Of a DNA stretch of 30,442 nt, positions 24,386 through 30,442 are shown one piece after another. The notes under the pieces are model-generated. The model was not told the DNA's origin. It was given only the letters and a program-made list of their open reading frames with translations, and ran no database searches. The number at the start of each line of letters is the position of its first letter. Position 1 is the stretch's first letter. A program made the translations under genes and the position numbers. The DNA comes from Actinomycetes bacterium (GTDB lineage: Bacteria > Actinomycetota > Actinomycetes > Actinomycetales > Microbacteriaceae). Location: assembly GCA_023451265.1 (NCBI GenBank), contig JAEYAG010000114.1, positions 1 to 30,442 on the forward strand. Reading direction: 5' to 3'.

Positions 24386-25558
24386 TCAGCGTCGGCCGCC
24401 GCCGGCTCCGCCGCCCATCATCGAGTTGGTGAGCTGCGTGACGGTCGAGCCGTTGACGGTGATGTCACCGCCGGTCATCGTGCCGGTGCCGTCGTAGTCG
24501 AACGACGACTGCGCGGTGATGTCGAGCGTGCCGCCGGTGATCGTGAGATCGCCGTTGCTGTCGATCGCGTCGGTGTCGCCCGAGCCCATCTCGATCGTGA
24601 TGTCCCCGCCGTTGATGGTGATGCTGAGGCCCGAGGTGACGATCGCGGATGCCGAGGCGTTGATGCCGTCCTCCGAGGCGTACAGGCTGATCGTGCCCCC
24701 GTCGATCACGATGACGGGCGCTTCGATTCCCTCGACCGAGGTCGTGATGTCGATCGTGCCGCCCGTGATCGAGAGCGCCTGCTCGGCCTTGATCGCGTCG
24801 TCGCCGGCCGTGATGGTGATGTCGCCGCCGGTGATCGTGAGCACGCCCTTGCCAGCGTCGGTGTCATTGCTCGACTTCAGCGCATCCTCGGCGGCGTCGA
24901 TCGTGAGGGTGCCGCCGCTGATCGTGAGCGAGTCCTTGCCGCGGATGCCGTCGTCGACGCTCGTCACGGAGATCGTGCCGCCGAGGATCCAGAGGTCGTC
25001 CTTGCCGACGATGCCGTCGGCGAAGTTCGCGGTGACCGTGAGCGAACCTGTGCCCGTGATGTAGAGATCATCGGAGGAGTAGATGGCGCCGTCGATCTCC
25101 TCGTCGCTGCGCGTACCGGCATCCGACACCGTGTTGGTGCTGCCGTCGGCGAGCTCGATGACCGTGAGTTCGGCGTTGTCCACCTGGATCGCGGCTCCCT
25201 CGGAGCTGTCGATCGTGACGCCGTTCAGGATGATCCGCACGGCGCCGTCGGTGTCGACGACGACCTGTCCGGTCGACGAACCGGTCAGCACGTAGGTGCC
25301 GGCCTCGGTGATCGTGAGGCCGTCGTCGGTGAGCGTCACGTCGGTCGTCGGCAGGGCGCTCCAGTCGACGTCGACACCCGAGACGGTCGTGTCGACCGTC
25401 GTGGTCGTCGAGGACCCGGTCTGCTCCGTCGTGGTCGACGTGCTGGTGTTGGTGGAGGTGGACGAGCCCGCGGTGCCCTCCAGCGTGGTCGCGCCGCATC
25501 CCGCGAGCAGCAGGGTTGCCGCGATCACCCCGGTGGCGATCTTCGTGCGTCGTTTCAT
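24386..25558 (-). CDS. carbohydrate-binding domain lipoprotein, predicted parallel beta-helix
   Basis: A 390-residue exported lipoprotein. The signal peptide ends in the lipobox LLAGC with Cys21, then a Ser/Thr spacer of about 35 residues. From residue 70 on, the chain consists of short repeats such as LTISGGTLTIDAAEDALK and LTITGGDITITAGDDAIK, seven or more rungs of about 20-25 residues with an Asp-Gly/Asp-Ala-Ile turn. This is the pattern of the Cthe_2159-like domain (PF14262), whose founding member binds cellulose and polygalacturonate and forms a calcium-binding beta helix. The C-terminus MMGGGAGGGRR is glycine rich. It lacks the CotH and VTC neighbours seen with some relatives. Ligand inferred only. 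GAGGAGA, 7 nt before ATG 25558, sets the start. Confidence 0.85.
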   Translation of the reverse strand: MKRRTKIATGVIAATLLLAGCGATTLEGTAGSSTSTNTSTSTTTEQTGSSTTTTVDTTVSGVDVDWSALPTTDVTLTDDGLTITEAGTYVLTGSSTGQVVVDTDGAVRIILNGVTIDSSEGAAIQVDNAELTVIELADGSTNTVSDAGTRSDEEIDGAIYSSDDLYITGTGSLTVTANFADGIVGKDDLWILGGTISVTSVDDGIRGKDSLTISGGTLTIDAAEDALKSSNDTDAGKGVLTITGGDITITAGDDAIKAEQALSITGGTIDITTSVEGIEAPVIVIDGGTISLYASEDGINASASAIVTSGLSITINGGDITIEMGSGDTDAIDSNGDLTITGGTLDITAQSSFDYDGTGTMTGGDITVNGSTVTQLTNSMMGGGAGGGRR

Positions 25559-25621
25559 CGTCGTCTCCTCTCAGCCTGCGCCAATCACTGAGACGATTCC
25601 AACCCACCATCCTTTGCGATT

Positions 25622-25641
25622 CCTATGCTCGGCCTATGCTC
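25622..25641. repeat. direct repeat CCTATGCTC with 11-bp period
   Basis: CCTATGCTC stands at 25622-25630 and exactly again at 25633-25641. The second copy includes the stop codon of the upstream lipoprotein. The pair lies 64 bases upstream of the beta-helix gene. One helical turn between copies is the spacing of many OmpR-type regulator sites. Confidence 0.5.
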
Positions 25642-26281
25642 CAGTGACGAGATGCAGCGCGGACTGCACGAGCACGACGTCGTCGCCGTAGCGGGCATCC
25701 GCGGCGTCCTGCAGCGATCCGTCGTCCCACACGACCTGCACCCACAGGCGTCCGTCCTGCGGCCAGGAGGCGAGGGCGGCGTCACCGAGTTGGGCGTGGA
25801 TGTCGTCCTGCGTGGCCGTGAGCGTCGCCTCGTCGGCAGGGCCCGGTTCGCCGTTCGTGGGGTCGTCGGGCATCGCGGGGTCATACAGCGCGAGCACGAT
25901 CGGCGGCTGCGTGAGCGTGAACGACGTGCCGTCGTACGTGCCCTGCACGGCGTACGCACCCCACTGGATGTCCCCCTCGTGCTCGGAGCCGTCGATACCC
26001 GTCCAGTCCCACCCGGTGAGGGGGATGCCGCTGCACTGCGGCGGGTAGGACTCCAGCAGCGCGCCGAGGCACAGCTCGATCGCGTCGCCGGTGTCCATGA
26101 CTGTGCCCTGTGCGATGACCTCGCCGTCGGGAAGACCTGGCGTGATGTCGGCGAGAGTCGGGCGGTCGGCGGTGCCGCCGGCGCCTCCCGCGCCGGCGGT
26201 GCCGGCCGGTGTCGCGCAGGCGGTGAGCAGCAGGCCGCTCAGCACGGCGACGACGATGGCGGATGCGCGGGAGTTCCTCAT
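25634..26281 (-). CDS. hypothetical lipoprotein
   Basis: 215 residues from ATG 26281. The N-terminal signal peptide ends in the lipobox LLTAC (Cys22), followed by a Gly/Ala-rich spacer, so the protein is expected on the outer face of the membrane. The body has a pair of cysteines in ELCLGALLESYPPQCSG, then PLTGWDWTGIDG and a strand-rich region TYDGTSFTLTQPPIVLALYD; the end VQVVWDDGSLQDAADARYG resembles an amyloid-free beta-sheet domain. Similar short lipoproteins with a C-x-SYPPQCSG block are common in actinobacteria, without assigned function. An open frame extends 12 codons upstream, but that extension would place the signal peptide off the N-terminus. It is divergent from the leuA leader and may share an upstream region with it. 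Confidence 0.75.
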   Translation of the reverse strand: MRNSRASAIVVAVLSGLLLTACATPAGTAGAGGAGGTADRPTLADITPGLPDGEVIAQGTVMDTGDAIELCLGALLESYPPQCSGIPLTGWDWTGIDGSEHEGDIQWGAYAVQGTYDGTSFTLTQPPIVLALYDPAMPDDPTNGEPGPADEATLTATQDDIHAQLGDAALASWPQDGRLWVQVVWDDGSLQDAADARYGDDVVLVQSALHLVTGA

Positions 26282-26331
26282 GACCCGACAGTGTCCGAAC
26301 CGGAGCGTTCGTCTCAACCGGCTCTCGGGTG

Positions 26332-26337
26332 TAGCCT
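26332..26337 (+). promoter_or_regulatory. predicted -10 of the leuA leader
   Basis: TAGCCT ends 6 nt before the ATG of the leader peptide, the same layout as at holA, HIT and recO. The leuA mRNA would then start with the leader ORF itself. Confidence 0.55.
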
Positions 26338-26343
26338 GACTGC

Positions 26344-26394
26344 ATGCGCTTCGGCCAGCTCCTCCTTAGCTGCCGCGACGAGGCCTCGATCTAG
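26344..26394 (+). CDS. leuL: leuA leader peptide (MRFGQLLLSCRDEASI)
   Basis: A 16-codon ORF runs ATG to TAG just upstream of leuA. It has three consecutive leucine codons (CTC CTC CTT, residues 6-8), as in attenuator peptides that sense charged leucyl-tRNA. A -10 hexamer 6 nt upstream and the absence of a ribosome binding site suggest leaderless translation. The second half of the ORF forms the left arm of the hairpin at 26373-26411, so the ribosome's position would govern its folding. A leucine-related element (LEU) upstream of leuA has been described in actinobacteria by comparative genomics; this fits that description. The gene symbol is by analogy. Confidence 0.8.
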   Translation: MRFGQLLLSCRDEASI

Positions 26395-26415
26395 GGCCTT
26401 CCTCGTCGCGGAGCT
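26357..26415 (+). promoter_or_regulatory. leuA attenuator-type RNA hairpin with competing pairing
   Basis: CCGCGACGAGG (26373-26383) and CCTCGTCGCGG (26401-26411) form a perfect 11-bp stem with a 17-base loop that includes the leader stop codon. AGCTCC (26357-26362), over the leucine codons, can instead pair with GGAGCT (26410-26415), whose first two bases belong to the stem. No T-run follows, so the mechanism may not be classical intrinsic termination. The leuA start is 59 bases downstream of the stem. Confidence 0.7.
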
Positions 26416-26469
26416 CGTCATGTCTGACGCCACTGGCCCGCACACTCAGACGAGAGAAGCGACATCATC

Positions 26470-28230
26470 ATGGAGAACACCCAGAAGCCCTCCGGAGCTC
26501 CGGTCCACCGGTACCGTCCGTACCACGAGCAGCTCCGCGTCGATCTGCCGGATCGCACGTGGCCCGACGCCCGCATCACCCAGGCACCGCGCTGGTGCGC
26601 CGTCGACCTGCGCGACGGCAACCAGGCACTCATCGACCCGATGAGCCCCGAGCGCAAGCGCATCATGTTCGACCTGCTGGTCAAGATGGGCTACAAGGAG
26701 ATCGAGGTCGGGTTCCCGAGTGCGAGCCAGACCGACTTCGACTTCGTCCGCCAGCTCATCGACGAGGACGTCATCCCGGACGACGTGACGATCCAGGTGC
26801 TGACGCAGGCGCGCGAGCACCTCATCGAGCGCACGTACGAGGCGATCGCGGGCGCCAAGCAGGCCATCGTGCATCTGTACAACTCGACGAGCGTGCTGCA
26901 GCGCGAGGTCGTCTTCCGCACCGACCGCCAGGGCGTCATCGACATCGCCCTCGAGGGTGCGCGCCTGTGCCGTGAGTTCGAGAAGCGCATCCCCGAGACG
27001 ACCGTCTATTACGAGTACTCTCCCGAGTCGTACACCGGCACCGAGCTCGAGTTCGCCGTTGACGTCTGCAACCAGGTCATCGAGGTCTTCGAGCCGACAC
27101 CGGAGCGCAAGGTCATCATCAACCTGCCCGCGACCGTCGAGATGGCGACGCCGAACGTCTACGCCGACTCGATCGAGTGGATGAGCCGTCACCTCGCGCA
27201 CCGCGAGAACGTGATCCTGTCGCTGCACCCGCACAACGACCGGGGCACCGCGATCGCGGCGGCCGAGCTCGGCTACATGGCCGGCGCCGACCGCATCGAG
27301 GGCTGCCTCTTCGGCAACGGTGAGCGCACGGGGAACGTCGACCTGGTGGCGCTGGGCGTCAACCTGCTGACGCAGGGGATCGACCCGCAGGTTGACTTCA
27401 GCGACATCGATCAGGTCAAGCGCACCGCGGAGTACTGCAACCAGCTGCCCGTGCACGAGCGCAGCCCCTGGGCGGGTGACCTCGTCTTCACGGCGTTCAG
27501 CGGATCGCATCAGGATGCCATCAAGAAGGGCTTTGAGGCGATGGATGCGAAGGCTGCGGCATCCGGCGTCACGGTCGACGACATCGAGTGGGCCGTGCCG
27601 TACCTGCCGATCGACCCGAAGGACCTCGGCCGGTCGTACGAGGCGGTCATCCGCGTCAACTCCCAGTCGGGCAAGGGCGGGGTCGCCTACCTGCTGAAGA
27701 CCGACCACGCGCTGGATCTGCCGCGCAGACTCCAGATCGAGTTCTCCGGGGTCGTGCAGGCGAAGACGGATGCCGAGGGCGGCGAGGTCTCCAGCGACCA
27801 GATCTGGGCGATCTTCACCGACGAGTACCTGCCGGCATCCGCCGACGAGCACAAGTGGGGCCGCTTCGAACTGCTGTCCACACGCACCCAGAGCGACATG
27901 TCAGGTGAAGTGTCGCTGGAGGTCACCCTCCGTGACGGCGACACCTCGATCGCGACGACCGGGATCGGCAACGGCCCGGTGTCGGCGTTCCTCGAGATCG
28001 TGCGGGCGCAGGGCTTCGACGTCACGCTGTACGACTACGTCGAGCACACCCTGTCCGCCGGCGGCGACGCGCAGGCCGCGTCGTACGTCGAGCTGCAGGT
28101 CGACGACGTGCGACTGTGGGGCGTCGGAATCGACGGCGACATCTCCACGGCGAGCCTGAAGGCGATCGTGTCGTGCGTGAACCGCGCCATCCGCACGCGG
28201 GAGCGCTCCGGCGAGCTCGCCGCCGTCTGA
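26470..28230 (+). CDS. leuA: 2-isopropylmalate synthase, long type
   Basis: The 586-residue enzyme condenses acetyl-CoA with 2-oxoisovalerate to 2-isopropylmalate, the first committed step of leucine synthesis. The HMGL-like TIM barrel begins with the substrate and metal motif WCAVDLRDGNQALIDPM (about residues 38-54); LSLHPHNDRGTA supplies the HxH metal ligands near 252, and GCLFGNGERTGNVDL follows. The C-terminal LeuA_dimer domain (about 440-575) is the leucine feedback site. Length and the YRPYHEQLRVDLPDRTWP start place it in the actinobacterial long type. GAGAGAAG at about 26452 is the likely ribosome binding site, somewhat distant from the ATG. The leader peptide upstream points to leucine control of expression as well. 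A terminator hairpin at 28245 follows. Confidence 0.97.
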   Translation: MENTQKPSGAPVHRYRPYHEQLRVDLPDRTWPDARITQAPRWCAVDLRDGNQALIDPMSPERKRIMFDLLVKMGYKEIEVGFPSASQTDFDFVRQLIDEDVIPDDVTIQVLTQAREHLIERTYEAIAGAKQAIVHLYNSTSVLQREVVFRTDRQGVIDIALEGARLCREFEKRIPETTVYYEYSPESYTGTELEFAVDVCNQVIEVFEPTPERKVIINLPATVEMATPNVYADSIEWMSRHLAHRENVILSLHPHNDRGTAIAAAELGYMAGADRIEGCLFGNGERTGNVDLVALGVNLLTQGIDPQVDFSDIDQVKRTAEYCNQLPVHERSPWAGDLVFTAFSGSHQDAIKKGFEAMDAKAAASGVTVDDIEWAVPYLPIDPKDLGRSYEAVIRVNSQSGKGGVAYLLKTDHALDLPRRLQIEFSGVVQAKTDAEGGEVSSDQIWAIFTDEYLPASADEHKWGRFELLSTRTQSDMSGEVSLEVTLRDGDTSIATTGIGNGPVSAFLEIVRAQGFDVTLYDYVEHTLSAGGDAQAASYVELQVDDVRLWGVGIDGDISTASLKAIVSCVNRAIRTRERSGELAAV

Positions 28231-28244
28231 TCGCGAGCGGCCGC

Positions 28245-28267
28245 CGCGGCGCGGCCGGGTCGCCGCG
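28245..28267. terminator. GC-rich hairpin between leuA and the convergent membrane-protein gene
   Basis: CGCGGCG (28245-28251) pairs with CGCCGCG (28261-28267) around a 9-base loop. An overlapping alternative pairs GCCGCCGCG (28240-28248) with CGCGGCGGC (28268-28276). The gap between the convergent genes is only 51 bases. There is no T-run. Confidence 0.6.
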
Positions 28268-28281
28268 CGCGGCGGCACGCG

Positions 28282-28968
28282 TCAGGGCTTGATGATCGGG
28301 ATCGCGCTCGTCTCGATCGCGACCTTGCGGCGGTGCAGGGCGCGCTGCTCGGGCAGGGAGATGTCGAACATCACCGCGAGCAGCCGGATGACGGTCGTGA
28401 CGACGACGCAGGCGATGGCCGCCGCGACGAGCGGCGCCCCGGCCGCGTGCGCGACCGCCAGCACGATGCAGCCCACACCGGCGGCGACGGCGTACAGCGA
28501 TCCGACGTGCATGATCGCGACCGGCAGCCCCATGATGACGTCACGGAGGATGCTGCCGCCCACCGCCGCGCACACGCCGACGAAGACGGCGGGGACCGCC
28601 GGCATCCCGATTCCCAGCGCCTTGGCCGTTCCGAACGCGGCGAACATGCCGATGACGAGGGCATCGAGCGCCACGATCACGGCGTTCAGCCGCTGGAAGA
28701 GCCCCGCCAAGAGCATCCCGACCAGCGACGCGCCGAGCGCCGTCAGCAGGTACCAGTTGCTCTGCAGCGTCGCGAGTTCGGTGTTCAGCAGCAGATCGCG
28801 GATGAGACCGCCGCCCATGCCGACGAGGATGCCGATGATCGCGACCCCGAGGAAGTCCAGGCGTCGCTGGCCGACGAAGCCGGACGCGAACAGCGCCCCC
28901 TGCACCCCGCCCAGGCCCACGGCGGTCAGGTCGGCCCACAGCGGGATCACGAACAGCGGCTCCGTCAC
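28282..28968 (-). CDS. UPF0126/TRIC-type membrane protein (glycine transporter domain family)
   Basis: 228 residues from GTG 28968. About seven membrane helices form two repeats, each with the family motif: GGGLIRDLLL in the first and GGSILRDVIMG in the second. These GGxxRD motifs mark the PF03458 family, which covers bacterial TRIC-like cation channels and proteins reported as glycine transporters; which activity applies here is open. The C-terminus ends in a basic cytoplasmic tail (LHRRKVAIETSAIPIIKP). The frame runs on far upstream but only antisense to recO. GTG 28968 is chosen because GACAAT lies 6 nt before it, matching the leaderless layout; GGAGG is also present but only 1 nt from the start. 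It is divergent from recO with 36 bases between start codons. Confidence 0.87.
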   Translation of the reverse strand: MTEPLFVIPLWADLTAVGLGGVQGALFASGFVGQRRLDFLGVAIIGILVGMGGGLIRDLLLNTELATLQSNWYLLTALGASLVGMLLAGLFQRLNAVIVALDALVIGMFAAFGTAKALGIGMPAVPAVFVGVCAAVGGSILRDVIMGLPVAIMHVGSLYAVAAGVGCIVLAVAHAAGAPLVAAAIACVVVTTVIRLLAVMFDISLPEQRALHRRKVAIETSAIPIIKP

Positions 28969-28974
28969 GCCTCC

Positions 28975-28980
28975 ATTGTC
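28975..28980 (-). promoter_or_regulatory. predicted -10 of the UPF0126 gene
   Basis: GACAAT on the minus strand ends 6 nt before the GTG start. TTATCG 18 nt further upstream is a possible -35 and overlaps the start region of recO. Confidence 0.45.
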
Positions 28981-28992
28981 CCCGGTGGCAGG

Positions 28993-28998
28993 GATAAT
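28993..28998 (+). promoter_or_regulatory. predicted -10 of recO-uppS (leaderless layout)
   Basis: GATAAT, close to the TATAAT consensus, ends 6 nt before the recO GTG at 29005. The intervening bases CGATAA contain no ribosome binding site. Confidence 0.6.
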
Positions 28999-29004
28999 CG
29001 ATAA

Positions 29005-29745
29005 GTGCCCACCTACCGCGACGAAGTCGTGGTCCTGCGTACCCACAAGCTCGGGGAGGCGGACCGCATCGTGACGATGCTCAGCCGTCGCCACGGCAAG
29101 GTGCGCGCCGTCGCCAAGGGCGTGCGCCGCACGTCGTCGCGCTTCGGCGCGCGGCTCGAGCCGTTCATGGTCGCCGACGTCCAGCTGTACCAGGGGCGAA
29201 CGCTCGACATCGTGCAGCAGGCCGAGTCGCTCGGCGCGTACGGTGCGCAGATCGCCACGCACTACGACCGCTACACCGCCGCGCACGCCATGGTCGAGAC
29301 GGCCGACCGGCTGAACGAGGCTGAGGCGACACCGCAGCAGTACCTGTTGCTGGTCGGTGGCCTCCGGACCCTCTCGCAAGGCGGTCACGCGCCGCGCTCC
29401 GTCCTGGACTCCTACCTGCTGCGCGCCATGGCGCTGTCGGGCTGGGCTCCCGCGCTCGACGAGTGCGCCCGCTGCGGCACCATGGGTCCGCACGACTGGT
29501 TCGTCGCGCAGCTGGGCGGTGTCGTCTGCGGCGACTGCGCGCCCGCGGGCTCGGCCCGCATCCGCCCCGAGACCGGCGCGCTGCTGCGCGCCCTCATCGC
29601 CGGCGAGTGGGACGAGGTGGATGCCGCCGCCGAAGCGGCGACCGCCGCCGCATCCGGTCTCGTCGCCGCCTACACGCAGTGGCATCTGGAGCGGGGCATC
29701 CGCTCCCTGTCGCTGGTGGACCACCGAGCGGAGCCTGCCCGATGA
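29005..29745 (+). CDS. recO: DNA repair protein RecO
   Basis: The 246-residue protein matches RecO in length and layout. RecO works with RecR and RecF to load RecA on SSB-coated single-stranded DNA at gaps. The N-terminal OB fold starts YRDEVVVLRTHKLGEADRIV and includes HGKVRAVAKGVRRTSSRFGARLEP, the basic DNA-binding stretch. The C-terminal helical domain contains the zinc cysteines in CARCG and CGDCAPAG, four in all. The start is GTG 29005, with a GATAAT hexamer 6 nt upstream and no ribosome binding site. uppS overlaps its stop as ATGA. recO next to uppS downstream of era and leuA is the common actinobacterial order. Confidence 0.95.
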   Translation: MPTYRDEVVVLRTHKLGEADRIVTMLSRRHGKVRAVAKGVRRTSSRFGARLEPFMVADVQLYQGRTLDIVQQAESLGAYGAQIATHYDRYTAAHAMVETADRLNEAEATPQQYLLLVGGLRTLSQGGHAPRSVLDSYLLRAMALSGWAPALDECARCGTMGPHDWFVAQLGGVVCGDCAPAGSARIRPETGALLRALIAGEWDEVDAAAEAATAAASGLVAAYTQWHLERGIRSLSLVDHRAEPAR

Positions 29746-30442
29746 GCCCCAAGCCGTACACCCACCGCGACGCCGTCGCCTACCGGCCGCTGGACTGGAC
29801 CGGCATCCATCCGCCGGCCTTCCCGAAGGGCGGCGTGCCGAACCACGTCGCGATCGTCATGGACGGCAACGGCCGCTGGGCGAACCGTCGCGGGCTCACG
29901 CGCATCGAGGGCCACCGGGCGGGCGAGGAGGTGCTGCTCGACGTCGTCGCGGGCGCCATCCAGGCCGGGGTGCGTCACCTCAGCGTGTACGCGTTCTCCA
30001 CGGAGAACTGGGCGCGCTCGCCCGAGGAGGTGCGCTTCCTCATGGGCTACAACCGCGACGTGCTGCACCGTCGACGCGATCAGCTCAACGAGTGGGGGGT
30101 GCGGATCCGCTGGGCGGGACGCAAGCCGCGCCTGTGGGGATCGGTCATCAAGGAGCTCCAGTTCGCCGAAAAGCTCACCGCCGGCAATGACGTGCTCACC
30201 CTCACGATGTGCATCAACTACGGCGGGCGGCACGAGATCATCGACGCCATGCGGGCGATGGGTGAGGAGATCGCCGCGGGTCGCATGAAGCCGTCGGCGA
30301 TCACCGAGAAGGCGCTCCGCCGGCACCTGTACGTGCCCGACATGCCCGACGTCGACCTGTTCGTGCGGTCGAGCGGCGAGCAGCGCACCTCGAACTTCCT
30401 CCTCTGGGAGTCGGCGTACGCCGAGATGGTGTTCCTCAACAC
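29742..30442 (+). CDS. uppS: undecaprenyl-type cis-prenyl diphosphate synthase, 3' truncated by window edge
   Basis: 233 codons are present before the window ends. Cis-prenyltransferases add isopentenyl units to make the C50/C55 lipid carrier for cell-wall sugars. The catalytic motif VAIVMDGNGRWA (Asp41) is complete. RIEGHRAGEE, SVYAFSTENWARSPEE and the substrate-binding FVRSSGEQRTSNFLLWES follow, then AYAEMVFLN at the edge. Family members are about 250-260 residues long, so perhaps 20-30 codons are missing. A 35-residue N-terminal extension (YTHRDAVAYRPLDWTGIHPPAF) is usual in actinobacterial homologues. Its start overlaps the recO stop by 4 bases. Whether it is the long-chain UppS or the short-chain paralogue also present in actinobacteria cannot be decided without the whole sequence. 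Confidence 0.93.
   Translation, partial: MSPKPYTHRDAVAYRPLDWTGIHPPAFPKGGVPNHVAIVMDGNGRWANRRGLTRIEGHRAGEEVLLDVVAGAIQAGVRHLSVYAFSTENWARSPEEVRFLMGYNRDVLHRRRDQLNEWGVRIRWAGRKPRLWGSVIKELQFAEKLTAGNDVLTLTMCINYGGRHEIIDAMRAMGEEIAAGRMKPSAITEKALRRHLYVPDMPDVDLFVRSSGEQRTSNFLLWESAYAEMVFLN

Noticed and set aside
24516..25691. Plus-strand open frames rich in Val, Ser and Pro opposite the beta-helix lipoprotein
   Set aside because: They mirror the repetitive coding strand; no ribosome binding site or promoter, whereas the minus strand has a lipobox and ribosome binding site.

Overview
The window is a contiguous piece of an actinobacterial chromosome, most likely from Microbacterium or a close relative in Microbacteriaceae. 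The basis is the very high G+C (roughly 70 % by eye, with G or C at almost every third codon position), the gene order comEC-holA-rpsT-lepA-hemW-hrcA-dnaJ-rsmE-phoH-ybeY-era-leuA-recO-uppS, and protein wording typical of that family. Genus is inference; there is no rRNA gene here. I see no tRNA, rRNA, CRISPR array, insertion sequence or prophage. Most of the window is a conserved housekeeping backbone with accessory genes set into it.

Layout. 1-3159: the 3' part of comEC (DNA uptake channel) and holA (polymerase III delta). 3320-3580: rpsT on the minus strand with its own promoter and terminator. 3799-5764: an MFS transporter and an alpha/beta hydrolase that overlap tail to tail. 5848-10623: one very large secreted protein on the minus strand joining a lamin-tail domain, an OB-type domain, an extracellular nuclease, a 5'-nucleotidase and Ig-like domains. 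10843-15398: lepA, a convergent small ABC-type ATPase, then a DUF1990 gene coupled to hemW. 15557-17011: a type-B carboxylesterase, divergent from the heat-shock repressor gene hrcA; a CIRCE operator lies between them. 17081-20021: hrcA-dnaJ-rsmE. 20099-24206: a tight operon HIT-phoH-ybeY-CNNM/CorC-era in which every junction overlaps. 24386-26281: two minus-strand lipoprotein genes, one a predicted beta-helix carbohydrate-binding protein. 26332-28230: leuA behind a leader peptide with three consecutive leucine codons. 28282-30442: a UPF0126/glycine-transporter-type membrane protein divergent from recO-uppS, with uppS cut by the window end.

How the genes work together. The hrcA-dnaJ-rsmE and HIT-to-era blocks form a stress, ribosome-maturation and RNA-quality neighbourhood (HrcA/CIRCE heat-shock control, DnaJ, 16S rRNA methylation by RsmE, 16S rRNA processing by YbeY, Era for 30S assembly, LepA for translation). 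The giant nuclease-nucleotidase looks like a single-protein route for using extracellular DNA as nucleoside and phosphate; ComEC nearby concerns DNA import, but I see no sequence evidence that the two are linked.

The features I consider most worth following are at DNA level: (1) a heptamer, GGATGCC/GGCATCC, present about 50 times on both strands and in several reading frames; (2) a repeated promoter layout with a -10 hexamer 6-7 nt before the start codon, which predicts leaderless mRNAs for at least seven genes; (3) a leuA leader peptide whose own transcript appears leaderless and which folds into an 11-bp hairpin with a competing pairing; (4) a CIRCE operator placed to overlap the predicted -35 of the divergent esterase. 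No clearly new multi-gene defence or metabolic system was found.
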